The translations under genes were made by a program, and so were the position numbers. Below are positions 17,444 to 25,355 of a stretch of DNA of 64,000 bases, piece after piece. This stretch comes from Salinispora tropica CNB-440 (GTDB lineage: Bacteria; Actinomycetota; Actinomycetes; Mycobacteriales; Micromonosporaceae): NCBI RefSeq assembly GCF_000016425.1, contig NC_009380.1, positions 4,282,144 to 4,346,143 on the forward strand, written 5' to 3'. Position 1 is the stretch's first letter; each line of letters opens with the position of its first letter. The notes below the pieces were generated by a model. It was not told the DNA's origin, did no database searches, and worked only from the letters and a program-made list of their open reading frames with translations.

Positions 17444-18295
17444 TCAGCCCCGACCCCCCTCGTCGGCAGCGGCCTGTCGCTCGGCCGCGGCGACGGCGAC
17501 GGACTCCTCGCGAACCGCCTCCTGCTCGGCGGAGAGCACCGCCTCCGTCTCGACGATGTGCCGCACCGCCGTCTTCACATCGTCGGTGAGGCAGATCAGC
17601 TCAAGATCAATCGCCCCGATCTTACCCTCGGCCGCCATCGTGTCCCGCAGCCAGTCGAGCAGGCCGCGCCAGTAGTCGGAGCCCATCAGCACCACCGGGA
17701 ACCGGGTCACCTTGCCGGTCTGCACCAGGGTGAGCGACTCGAACAGCTCGTCCATCGTGCCGAAACCGCCCGGAAGCACCACGAACGCCTGGGCGTACTT
17801 GACGAACATGGTCTTCCGCGCGAAGAAGTACCGAAAATCGATCGCCACGTCGACCCAGTCGTTGATGCCCTGCTCGAAGGGGAGCTCGATGCCCAGGCCG
17901 ACGGAGAGCCCGCCGGCCTCGCTGGCCCCCCGGTTGGCCGCCTGCATCACCCCCGGCCCCCCACCGGTGATGACCGCGTAGCCGGCCCGGGCCAGCGCTC
18001 CACCCAGTTCCTCGGCCATCCGGCACTCCGGGCTGTCCGGCAGGCTTCGCGCCGAACCGAAGACGCTCACCGCTGGCTGTAGGTCGGAGAGGGTGTCGAA
18101 GCCCTCGACAAACTCGGAGAGGATCCGCAGCGCCCGCCAGGCGTCCCGGGTCTTCCAGTCACTGCGCTGACGGGAGTCGAGCAGCCGCTGATCGGCGGTG
18201 CTGCCGCCGATCACTGACCGACGTGGTGCCCCAGCACCCCGGTGCTGGTCCCGCTGGGCCGCACCGGCCGCTTCCCGCCCGTTGCTCTCGCTCAT
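17444..18295 (-). CDS. LOG-family protein, long form (TIGR00730)
   Basis: Second LOG-type Rossmann protein, 283 residues. The core is at about residues 55-245: SVFGSARS, TGGGPGVMQAANRGA and PGGFGTMDELFE. About 50 charged residues precede the core and a 30-residue alanine/glutamate-rich helix follows it. Compared with its 181-residue neighbour it belongs to the longer subfamily seen next to dapE in actinobacteria. ATG at 18295 has no Shine-Dalgarno but sits 7 nt after TACGGT, consistent with a leaderless mRNA. It is 50 nt downstream of dapE on the same strand. Confidence 0.9.
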   Translation of the reverse strand: MSESNGREAAGAAQRDQHRGAGAPRRSVIGGSTADQRLLDSRQRSDWKTRDAWRALRILSEFVEGFDTLSDLQPAVSVFGSARSLPDSPECRMAEELGGALARAGYAVITGGGPGVMQAANRGASEAGGLSVGLGIELPFEQGINDWVDVAIDFRYFFARKTMFVKYAQAFVVLPGGFGTMDELFESLTLVQTGKVTRFPVVLMGSDYWRGLLDWLRDTMAAEGKIGAIDLELICLTDDVKTAVRHIVETEAVLSAEQEAVREESVAVAAAERQAAADEGGRG

Positions 18296-18302
18296 GCAGG
18301 CA

Positions 18303-18308
18303 ACCGTA
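18303..18308 (-). promoter_or_regulatory. -10 element for leaderless LOG gene
   Basis: TACGGT (TANNNT) is followed by exactly 7 nt and then the ATG at 18295, which places the transcription start at the start codon. Confidence 0.45.
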
Positions 18309-18345
18309 GTGGAGAGGTGCCGACGGGCGGGCGGAGCAGGGCCGT

Positions 18346-19419
18346 TCAGGCGGCCGAAAGCCAGCGACGCAGCACAGCCGCACCGTCGCGGATCTTCCCG
18401 ATCTCGACGTGCTCGTCCGGGTGGTGGGCGAAATTGGGGTCTCCCGGACCGAAGTTCAGCGCCGGGGTGCCCAAGGCCGCGAAGCGGGCGACATCCGTCC
18501 AGCCCAGCTTGCCGATCGGTGCCGTACCGACGGCGGCCAGAAACTCCTGCGCCGGCGCGGCCTCCAGCCCCGGCATCGCACCGGGCGCCAGGTCGGTGAT
18601 CGCCACCTCGAAGTCGGCGAACAGTTCCCGCACATGCGCCTCGGCCTGCTCCGGGGTACGGTCCGGCGCGAACCGGTAATTGACCTCGACCGTGCAGCGG
18701 TCGGGCACCACGTTGCCGGCGACCCCGCCGTTGATGCGCACCGCGTTCATCCCCTCCCGGTATTCGCAACCATCGACAGTCACCCGACGGGCCTCGTACG
18801 CCTCGAGCCGACGCAACACCTCCCCGGTGGCGTGGATCGCGTTGACGCCGCGCCAGGAGCGCGCCGAGTGGGCCCGTACGCCGCTGGTGGTGACGGTTGC
18901 CCGCATGGTGCCCTGGCAGCCCGCCTCCACGATCCCGTACGTCGGCTCCAGCAGCAGCGCGAAGTCGGCCGCGAGCCACTCCGGGTGTGCCTCGGAGACC
19001 AGGAAGAGACCGTTGTACGTCGACTCGATCTCCTCCGCCTCATAGAAGAAGTACGTCACGTCGTACCGTGGCTCGGCCAGGGTCACCGCGAGGTGCAACG
19101 CGTACGCGACACCGCTCTTCATGTCCGAGGTGCCGCAGCCGTACATCAGGTCGCCGCGCACCGTGGCGGGGAAGTTGTTGTTGATCGGGACCGTGTCGAG
19201 GTGGCCGGCGAGCACCACCCGCTGGTCCCGGCCGAGGCTGGTACGGGCCATCACGGTGTTGCCGTGCCGATAGGTGGTCAGGTGCGGCTCAACGCGCAGC
19301 ACATCCTCGACACAGTCCGCGATCGCCCTCTCGTTGCGGGAGACGGACTCGATATCGACCAGGGCGCGGGTCAGGGCCACCGGATCAGCGAGGACCTCGG
19401 GGGTCAGCGGGTTCTTCAT
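18346..19419 (-). CDS. dapE: Succinyl-diaminopimelate desuccinylase
   Basis: M20-family zinc hydrolase of 357 residues that converts N-succinyl-LL-diaminopimelate to LL-diaminopimelate and succinate, in lysine and peptidoglycan synthesis. Metal ligands: LAGHLDTVP (His and Asp near residue 74), GCGTSDMKSG (Asp), YEAEEIES (catalytic and ligand Glu pair), LLEPTYG (Glu) and NFAHHPDEHV (C-terminal His). The ATG at 19419 has no Shine-Dalgarno; TACCGT lies exactly 7 nt before it. It diverges from dapD across only 24 bp. Upstream in-frame sequence is antisense dapD and is not coding on this strand. Confidence 0.95.
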   Translation of the reverse strand: MKNPLTPEVLADPVALTRALVDIESVSRNERAIADCVEDVLRVEPHLTTYRHGNTVMARTSLGRDQRVVLAGHLDTVPINNNFPATVRGDLMYGCGTSDMKSGVAYALHLAVTLAEPRYDVTYFFYEAEEIESTYNGLFLVSEAHPEWLAADFALLLEPTYGIVEAGCQGTMRATVTTSGVRAHSARSWRGVNAIHATGEVLRRLEAYEARRVTVDGCEYREGMNAVRINGGVAGNVVPDRCTVEVNYRFAPDRTPEQAEAHVRELFADFEVAITDLAPGAMPGLEAAPAQEFLAAVGTAPIGKLGWTDVARFAALGTPALNFGPGDPNFAHHPDEHVEIGKIRDGAAVLRRWLSAA

Positions 19420-19426
19420 AAGCCGC

Positions 19427-19436
19427 ACGGTACCGT
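19427..19436. promoter_or_regulatory. Symmetric bidirectional -10 palindrome of dapE/dapD
   Basis: ACGGTACCGT is a perfect 10-bp palindrome centred between the two start codons. Read rightward it gives TACCGT, then 7 nt, then the dapD GTG at 19444. Read leftward it gives TACCGT, then 7 nt, then the dapE ATG at 19419. Neither gene has a Shine-Dalgarno. Two leaderless transcripts would thus start from overlapping -10 elements that cannot both be bound at once. Confidence 0.6.
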
Positions 19437-19443
19437 CACACAG

Positions 19444-20403
19444 GTGACGACTGCGCAGTCTGCCTGGGGCATCGGCCTGGCCACCGTAACCGCTGATGAC
19501 CAGGTACTCGACACCTGGTATCCGACCGGCAAGCTGGGCCTCGGCGAGCTGCCGCTGGTCCCGGGCGAGGATGAGGCGGATGTCCTCGACCTGCCGCCGG
19601 GAGCGGTCGGCGACCGGGCCCTGCCGGGCCTGCGGACCGTCCAGCTGGTGACCGTGCTCAGCTCGTTGGCCGACCCGATCAAGGACGCCGCGGACGCGTA
19701 CCTCCGGCTCCACCTGCTCTCGCACCGCCTGGTGCGGCCCAACGAGCTCAACCTCGACGGCATCTTCGGCAAACTGGCCAACGTCGCCTGGACCTCGGCC
19801 GGGCCCTGCCCCCCGGAGCGGGTGGACGAGCTGCGGGTCATCGAGCGGGCCGCCGGCCGGCACCTGACCATCTACGGGGTGGACAAGTTTCCCCGAATGA
19901 CCGACTACGTGGTCCCCTCCGGAGTTCGGATCGCGGACGCGGACCGAGTCCGGATCGGCGCCCACCTGGCCTCCGGTACGACCGTGATGCACGAGGGCTT
20001 CGTGAACTTCAACGCCGGCACGCTCGGTGCCTCCATGGTCGAGGGACGCATCGTGCAGGGCGTGGTGATCGGGGACGGCTCCGACATCGGTGGCGGCGCC
20101 TCGATCATGGGCACTCTCTCCGGGGGCGGCACCGAGAAGGTCCGCGTCGGCGAGCGGAGCCTGATCGGCGCGAACGCGGGCGTGGGCATCTCGCTCGGCG
20201 ATGACTGCGTGGTCGAGGCGGGCTGCTACATCACGGCCAGCTCCAAGCTCACGCTGCCGGACGGTCGGGTGGTGAAGGCCCGCGAACTGTCCGGCGTTGA
20301 CGGCCTGCTCTTCTGGCGCAACTCGGTCACCGGCGGGCTGGAGGCGAAGCCGCGCTCCGGGCAGGGCATCGCGCTGAACGCCGCGCTACACGCCAACGAC
20401 TGA
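19444..20403 (+). CDS. dapD: Tetrahydrodipicolinate N-succinyltransferase
   Basis: Actinobacterial DapD of 319 residues, a trimeric enzyme using succinyl-CoA to make N-succinyl-2-amino-6-ketopimelate. The C-terminal half is a left-handed beta-helix of hexapeptide repeats, from about VRIADADRVRIGAHLA to NAGVGISLGDDCVVEAG. MVEGRIVQGVVIGDGSDIGGG is characteristic of the mycobacterial type. GTG at 19444 is the only reasonable start and lies 7 nt after TACCGT. The stop is embedded in a four-fold CTGACCGG repeat and followed by a strong hairpin. It works with DapC and DapE, both in this window. Confidence 0.96.
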   Translation: MTTAQSAWGIGLATVTADDQVLDTWYPTGKLGLGELPLVPGEDEADVLDLPPGAVGDRALPGLRTVQLVTVLSSLADPIKDAADAYLRLHLLSHRLVRPNELNLDGIFGKLANVAWTSAGPCPPERVDELRVIERAAGRHLTIYGVDKFPRMTDYVVPSGVRIADADRVRIGAHLASGTTVMHEGFVNFNAGTLGASMVEGRIVQGVVIGDGSDIGGGASIMGTLSGGGTEKVRVGERSLIGANAGVGISLGDDCVVEAGCYITASSKLTLPDGRVVKARELSGVDGLLFWRNSVTGGLEAKPRSGQGIALNAALHAND

Positions 20404-20431
20404 CCGGCTGACCGGCTGACCGGCTGACCGG
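20400..20431 (+). repeat. Tandem CTGACCGG x4 at the dapD stop
   Basis: Four perfect 8-bp copies run from the dapD stop codon. Because 8 is not a multiple of 3, the four TGA triplets fall in all three frames and form a stop cassette. Confidence 0.85.
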
Positions 20432-20462
20432 TGGTTCCGCGGTGCTACCGCGGAACCACCGG
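20428..20462. terminator. Bidirectional terminator, dapD / S8 protease
   Basis: CCGGTGGTTCCGCGG pairs perfectly with CCGCGGAACCACCGG (15 bp) around the loop TGCTA. It lies between the convergent dapD and the protease gene, 6 nt beyond the protease stop. Confidence 0.85.
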
Positions 20463-20468
20463 GGTGAC

Positions 20469-23400
20469 TCACTTCAGGCGGTACGCCTGCAGGATTCGCG
20501 TGCTCACCGTGTTGCCGTCGGTGTCCCGGGCGTGAGCCCGCAGCGACACGTGTCCCGGGGTGTCGGGGTGCCGGACCAGGGCGGTCCAGCCGTCACCCGT
20601 ACGCCGTACGGGCACCGTCCGCCACGTCTTCCCACCGTCGTACGAGGCGTCTACGGTCAGCTTCGCGACGGTCGCGGTCCCCGCGCCGGACTGTCGCCGC
20701 ATCTCGACCGGGATCCGCAGCAGCCGACCGGCGCGGGCACTGTTGTCGGCGGCCAACGGCGGGTTGAACCGGATCGACGACAGCGGTAGCCGGACCGGCT
20801 CCGGACCGGTCTCGTGTTTCGAGCGGAAGGTCCAGGTGGACTCCACCTCGGTGCTGAGGTCGGTGAAGCCGCGGGTCGCCTCGACGGTAAGCCGGTAGTC
20901 CGCCTCCGCGGGCGGCACCGGGAACTCGCCCAAACGTGCCACCTCCGACTCGCCGACCAGCTTCCCGTCGCGCCACAGCCGCATCCGCTCGGTCTCTTCC
21001 AGAGAGTTGCCGCGGTGGCCGGTGGCGTCGCTGAAGACCGGGATCCCGGCGTGAATGGTGTCGCCCAACCGGCTCACATGAATGAAGTCCCCCGGGTCGC
21101 TCACCGTCTGCACGGGGAACGAGGGACCGTGCGGTGCCTGGTTCCAGGTTTCCCGGGTGGTCCGGCCGGCCCGGTACGCTGTCGGCTCGGACACCAGCCA
21201 GGCCGTCGGCTCCTGCCACGCCAGCGTCAGGTCCGGTGCAGCAAAATTGATCACGCCGCTCCAGCGGACCCCCCTGGTGTTGTAGTACTCGACTCGTTGG
21301 CCGGGCACCGTGGTGGGCAGCCTGACGAATGCTCCAAAAATGGGCTGCTCCAGTGTGGCCAGGACGTACCGCTCCGCGGCCATCCCCTCGTAGCCACCGT
21401 GGAACCGGTGCTTCACGGTGGCGAGATCCCTCTTGTGGTACTCCCGGACGAAGCCGGTGGGCGCCCGTCCGGGGATCGTCTCACTGAGCGCGTACAGGTA
21501 GGGGCTGTGTGCCGCCTCCAGGTCGGCCCACTGACTACTGATGGTGGCGATGAATATCTCGTCGGAGAAGCTGCCGTTTCCGATCTGACCGATGGTGATG
21601 TCGTCGAAGTCGTCCGCCCGCAGGAAGAGGTTGTAGGAGTCGCCGTCGGCGCTGTAGAAGGACGAGCCGATGCCGACCACCGCCGGGGTCGCATCCCGTC
21701 GGGGGACGGTTACCCGGATCGGCTTCGCGGTCCGCGCGTCCACGGTGATATCTCGTTCACGGTCGATCACCAACTCCGGCGCAACCAGATCGGTCACGCC
21801 GACAGGCCCCTCCCCGGCCGGCTCGAAGATCGTCGACTTCAGCCCGTACCGGCCCTTCGGAAGCCGCACCTCCACCGTCCCGTCGGCGTCGTAGGCGGAC
21901 CAAAGACCGAGCGAATCCAGCCCGACCAGGTTGGTCCAGTATTCCGCCGTCGCCGCTCCCGCCCGATCTCGGTGGGTCAGGGTGAGGTCGTAGCTCTCCA
22001 CCTCACGGTTCACCGCCAACGGGGTGACCGACACGATGTCACCGGAGCGGGCCACCACGCGACCGGTCCAGTAGCCGTCGACGTCACCCAGCCGGGTGTC
22101 CACGGTGACGGTGGTCTCGGCCCGCCCGCCGGCGGGGATGGTGACCCGGTCCGTGCCGAGGATGAACATGCCGACGGGCGCGGCCCGGCCGCCAGGGCCG
22201 GCCGCCTCGACCGTGAGGTCGAGCGCGACCAGGCTGGATCCCGAGTTGCGCCAGGAGACGGCACGGGTGACCGGCTGGTCGTCGTCGTGTGGCCAGCGAA
22301 CCAGGCCGAAGGAGACGCTCACCGGATCGCTGGTCACCGTCTGCCCGATCGCCCGGGTCAGGTCGACCCGCCCGGCTCCCTGCTGGTACGCGGTCTGCGC
22401 CGGATGCGGCCGGGCGGCCGCCATCAGAGTCGACTTGAGCTGCTCCGCCGTCCAGTCCGGATGCTGTTGGGCGAGCAGTGCCGCCGCACCGGCCACGTGC
22501 GGGGCGGCCATTGAGGTACCGGAGAGCCGGGCGTAGTGCTCTCCTACCGGTTCACCGATGCGACCGTGGGCCGACCGAGCGGCAACGATGTCGACCCCGG
22601 GGGCGGTGATGTCGGGCTTCAGCGCGTCGTCACCTGCGCGTGGCCCCCGACTGCTGAAGTCGGCGAGTTCGTCCTCCCGGTCGACGGCGCCGACAGCCAG
22701 GGCAGCGTCCGCGCTGGCCGGAGAGCCCACCGTACCGTCTCCGCCGGCATTGCCGGCCGAGACCACGAAGAGCGCGCCGGTCTGCGCGGTCAACGCTCCG
22801 ACCGCCTCCTCCAGCGGGTCGATCTCTGGGCTGTCCCACCCGCCCAGACTCATGTTCACCACATCAGCTCGCTTGTCGACCGCGGCCCACTGCATGCCGG
22901 CCAGGATCGCCGACTCGGGACAGCCGACGTCCTGGCAGACCTTGCCATCGAGCAGCGTCGCGTCGGGAGCCACACCCTGGTACCGACCGTCGGACGCGAC
23001 ACCGCTGCCGGCGATGGTCGAGGCGACGTGGGTTCCGTGCCCGACGGTGTCGTGGGCATCGGGCGTCTCGGTGAAGTTGCGCGCCTCGGCGATCTTGCCG
23101 ATCAGGTCGGGGTGGGTGGCGTCGACGCCGGTGTCCAGTACCGCCACGGTCACCCCCGTTCCGGTGAGGCCCGCCGACCAGGCGGTGGGAGCCCCGATCT
23201 GGCTGACGCTGTGGTCAAGGGTGATCGTGCGACGGCCGTCGAGCCAGAGCCGCTCGACGCCCTCCTCCGCGCCGAACCGGACGTCGGTCGCGCCCACGTT
23301 GAGGGCGGACCAGACCGCGGCGACGTCAGACTTGCCGGCGGTCACCGCGGCACCGTTGATCGCTGGCAGGTCGCGGGTCACCCGCACGCCGGCCGACACG

Positions 23401-23828
23401 CCCGCACCACGGCTGCCCGGTTCCCCCGAGTACGACACGAGCAACGGCAGCGTGTCCCGACGGGCATCGTCGTAGCCGGCGTCGATCAACCCGGTGATGT
23501 CGAAGAGCCGACGGTCGACCCGACCGGCCTGGATCAGCGCGACCGCGTCCTGTGGCACGACGGAGAGCTGGCCGCCGCGCTCGTGGTCGATCAGGAAGCG
23601 CATGTCCTTCCGGTCCGGGCCGGGACGCACCTCGGTGTTGCCGGCGGCGGTCACCGTGACTCGGTCCCCGGTGATCAAGGTAACGGTGTGTAGCCTGTTG
23701 GGCTCGACCTTCGGGGCTCCCGCCGTGGCGGCGGAAGCGGCGGTCGGCGCGGCGGAAGCGGCGGTCGGCGCGGTCAACGCCAGCGTGAGCACGAGGCCGA
23801 TGACGGCCGTTGTTCTTCTCCGGTGCAA
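20469..23828 (-). CDS. Secreted subtilisin-family (S8) serine protease
   Basis: Exported protease of 1119 residues. The preferred start is TTG at 23828, preceded by GAGGAGG at 5 nt, giving MHRRRTTAVIGLVLTLALT, a classic signal peptide ending near TAASA. An N-terminal pro-region follows. The catalytic domain has Asp in VLDTGVDATHPD (about residue 235), His in VGHGTHVAS and Ser in SGTSMAAPHVAGAAALLA (about 440). The remaining 650 residues are beta-rich, with no other catalytic motif recognised, and probably aid folding or substrate binding. The frame is open 102 nt upstream, but that part lacks an export signal. Terminator hairpin downstream. Confidence 0.92.
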   Translation of the reverse strand: MHRRRTTAVIGLVLTLALTAPTAASAAPTAASAATAGAPKVEPNRLHTVTLITGDRVTVTAAGNTEVRPGPDRKDMRFLIDHERGGQLSVVPQDAVALIQAGRVDRRLFDITGLIDAGYDDARRDTLPLLVSYSGEPGSRGAGVSAGVRVTRDLPAINGAAVTAGKSDVAAVWSALNVGATDVRFGAEEGVERLWLDGRRTITLDHSVSQIGAPTAWSAGLTGTGVTVAVLDTGVDATHPDLIGKIAEARNFTETPDAHDTVGHGTHVASTIAGSGVASDGRYQGVAPDATLLDGKVCQDVGCPESAILAGMQWAAVDKRADVVNMSLGGWDSPEIDPLEEAVGALTAQTGALFVVSAGNAGGDGTVGSPASADAALAVGAVDREDELADFSSRGPRAGDDALKPDITAPGVDIVAARSAHGRIGEPVGEHYARLSGTSMAAPHVAGAAALLAQQHPDWTAEQLKSTLMAAARPHPAQTAYQQGAGRVDLTRAIGQTVTSDPVSVSFGLVRWPHDDDQPVTRAVSWRNSGSSLVALDLTVEAAGPGGRAAPVGMFILGTDRVTIPAGGRAETTVTVDTRLGDVDGYWTGRVVARSGDIVSVTPLAVNREVESYDLTLTHRDRAGAATAEYWTNLVGLDSLGLWSAYDADGTVEVRLPKGRYGLKSTIFEPAGEGPVGVTDLVAPELVIDRERDITVDARTAKPIRVTVPRRDATPAVVGIGSSFYSADGDSYNLFLRADDFDDITIGQIGNGSFSDEIFIATISSQWADLEAAHSPYLYALSETIPGRAPTGFVREYHKRDLATVKHRFHGGYEGMAAERYVLATLEQPIFGAFVRLPTTVPGQRVEYYNTRGVRWSGVINFAAPDLTLAWQEPTAWLVSEPTAYRAGRTTRETWNQAPHGPSFPVQTVSDPGDFIHVSRLGDTIHAGIPVFSDATGHRGNSLEETERMRLWRDGKLVGESEVARLGEFPVPPAEADYRLTVEATRGFTDLSTEVESTWTFRSKHETGPEPVRLPLSSIRFNPPLAADNSARAGRLLRIPVEMRRQSGAGTATVAKLTVDASYDGGKTWRTVPVRRTGDGWTALVRHPDTPGHVSLRAHARDTDGNTVSTRILQAYRLK
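23728..23773 (-). repeat. In-frame 21-bp duplication in the protease signal region
   Basis: A 21-bp unit occurs 2.2 times and encodes two copies of PTAASAA at the likely signal peptidase site and just after it. It lengthens the alanine-rich cleavage region without changing frame. Confidence 0.8.
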
Positions 23829-23922
23829 CGGGGCCTCCTCGTCGAGGGTCACATCTACGGGAGTCGCATTGACGAAGGGCAGAATGTCATTCCCAGCGCA
23901 CGCTCCGGCAGCCGGCAGATAA

Positions 23923-24057
23923 CGTTCCATCTACACTTACGAACTCGGCACAAGCACTGACGCCATCGCCGGATGGGTACGCTTCGACGACGACCCGCAG
24001 CTCATCAACGGGACAGCGGCGAGCGGCGGGCCCGCCACGCCACAGTCGTACGGCGAC
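23923..24057 (+). pseudogene. Possible coding remnant without a start
   Basis: Between the S8 protease and the kinase, the plus strand reads IYTYELGTSTDAIAGWVRFD and then DDPQLINGTAASGG, with about 80% GC at third positions, the profile of a real coding sequence. The frame begins after TAA at 23920 with no ATG, GTG or TTG, and runs into antisense kinase sequence. This looks like the 5'-truncated end of a lost gene. No family recognised; could be chance. Confidence 0.3.
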
Positions 24058-24705
24058 TCAGACCGGCGGGGGCTCGGCGAGCCGCACCACCAGATCAGCC
24101 CGGTGCGCCGTACTCGCCACCAGCGCGGCGTTGATCTCGTCGGTGCCGTGTGCCCAGGTTCGGGCCTGGGCCGGCGAGCGCCCGTACGCCTCGTGCCGCG
24201 CGGTGAGCCGACGCAGCCGCTGCTCCACGTCGAGATCCAAGAACCACGTCTCGTGCAGCAGCGGCCGGATCTCCTCCCACGGCCAATCCGGCAGCAGCAG
24301 ATAGTTACCCTCGGTAACCACCAGGCGGACCGCCGGCGGCACCTCGACCACACCGGCCACCGGCTCGTCCAGCTCCCGCCGAAACTCCGGCGCGTAGACC
24401 GAGGTGGGCTCCAGACGCCGCAGCCGGCGCAGCAGCGAGACGTAGCCATTGGCGTCGAACGTGTCCGCGGCGCCCTTTCGCCCCGCCCGGCCCAACCGGG
24501 CAAGCTCGGCGTGCGCAAGGTGGAAGCCGTCCATCGAGACCAGTCGGGCTGCCGGCCCGACGGCGGCGACGATCTGCGCGGCCAGAGTGGACTTGCCCGC
24601 CCCGGGAGCACCGGCGATGCCCAGCAGCTGACGCGAGCCGGTGTCGGCGAGCGCGCGAGCCCGCGCCACCAGCTCGGCAACAGGTACCACTCGGGCCGGC
24701 CCCAT
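24058..24705 (-). CDS. P-loop nucleoside/sugar kinase family protein
   Basis: Cytoplasmic kinase-like protein of 215 residues with Walker A GAPGAGKST (about residue 32), VSMDGFHL near 57 and VTEGNYLLL near 128. These three match the uridine kinase/pantothenate kinase-like group often annotated as nucleoside/nucleotide kinase or fructose transport kinase (FrcK/YggC-like). The acceptor substrate cannot be decided. The ATG shares its A with the stop of the upstream SIMPL gene (TGATG), so the two are translationally coupled. Confidence 0.85.
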   Translation of the reverse strand: MGPARVVPVAELVARARALADTGSRQLLGIAGAPGAGKSTLAAQIVAAVGPAARLVSMDGFHLAHAELARLGRAGRKGAADTFDANGYVSLLRRLRRLEPTSVYAPEFRRELDEPVAGVVEVPPAVRLVVTEGNYLLLPDWPWEEIRPLLHETWFLDLDVEQRLRRLTARHEAYGRSPAQARTWAHGTDEINAALVASTAHRADLVVRLAEPPPV

Positions 24706-25343
24706 CAGCCGAGGACCGGTTCACTGATCGTGAAACGTGCGTGCACCGCTGCCTGCACCGACTGGGATCGCGGATCCAGATCGAGCTCGGGAGCCCCTTC
24801 GGCCGTAGCCGAGTAGGCCATGGCGGCCAACGTGGGTGGCCGATCGACGCCCACGTCGGCGAGCTCGACCAGCGCGGTCACCTGGGCACCCAAGGCCTCC
24901 GCGTACTCGTGGGCCCGCCGCAACGCGTCGGCGATCGCCGCCTGCCGGGCCTCGCGATAGACCGGGCTGTCCGGACGCAGCGACCACCACGGCCCCGACA
25001 CCTCGACCTGGTCCTGGTCAGCGAGGCGCAGCATCAGCTCGCCCAGGGTGGTGAAGTCAGCAACCGTGACGGTGGTGCGCACGCTGCCGTGATAGGCGCG
25101 CACCCGTTCCCCGGAGCGTCGCAGCTCCGGTCGGACGCGCAGCTCGCCGGTCTCCCGACGCTCAATCATCGGGCCGTACCCGTCGAGGAGCACCCGGACG
25201 GCCGCGGCCCGCTCGGCCAGCCGGCTCAGCGTGGTCTCCCGATCCCGGTCCCGGGCCAGCACGGCCACGGCGAACCGGGCCTGCTCCGGCGCGACCTCCC
25301 GGAAGGACTCTCCGCGAACCGCCACCACCGGCCCAGTCACCAT
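24705..25343 (-). CDS. SIMPL (DUF541) domain protein
   Basis: A 212-residue protein covering one SIMPL domain: it begins with VVAVRGESFREVAPEQA and ends with AAVHARFTIS, the paired strands that frame the family. A helix-rich middle includes YREARQAAIADALRRAHEYA. No signal peptide, unlike periplasmic homologues, so it is probably cytoplasmic. Function of the family is poorly defined. The ATG at 25343 lies 6 nt after TAGGGT, whose TAG is the tyrA stop codon; a GTG 6 nt earlier is possible. Confidence 0.8.
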   Translation of the reverse strand: MVTGPVVAVRGESFREVAPEQARFAVAVLARDRDRETTLSRLAERAAAVRVLLDGYGPMIERRETGELRVRPELRRSGERVRAYHGSVRTTVTVADFTTLGELMLRLADQDQVEVSGPWWSLRPDSPVYREARQAAIADALRRAHEYAEALGAQVTALVELADVGVDRPPTLAAMAYSATAEGAPELDLDPRSQSVQAAVHARFTISEPVLG

Positions 25344-25349
25344 GTGCAC

Positions 25350-25355
25350 ACCCTA
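25350..25355 (-). promoter_or_regulatory. -10 element built on the tyrA stop
   Basis: TAGGGT followed by GTGCAC and ATG fits a leaderless start. Its first three bases are the tyrA stop codon. AGGG could instead be a weak Shine-Dalgarno. Confidence 0.35.

Noticed and set aside
19420-19992. Extension of the dapE frame upstream to 19992
   Set aside because: This sequence is the antisense of dapD, whose beta-helix repeats are clear on the plus strand. DapE homology starts at MKNPLTPEVL.
20400-20431. Tandem octamers considered as a CRISPR-like or iteron array
   Set aside because: The copies are directly adjacent, with no spacers, at a stop codon and hairpin; no cas genes or replication genes are nearby.
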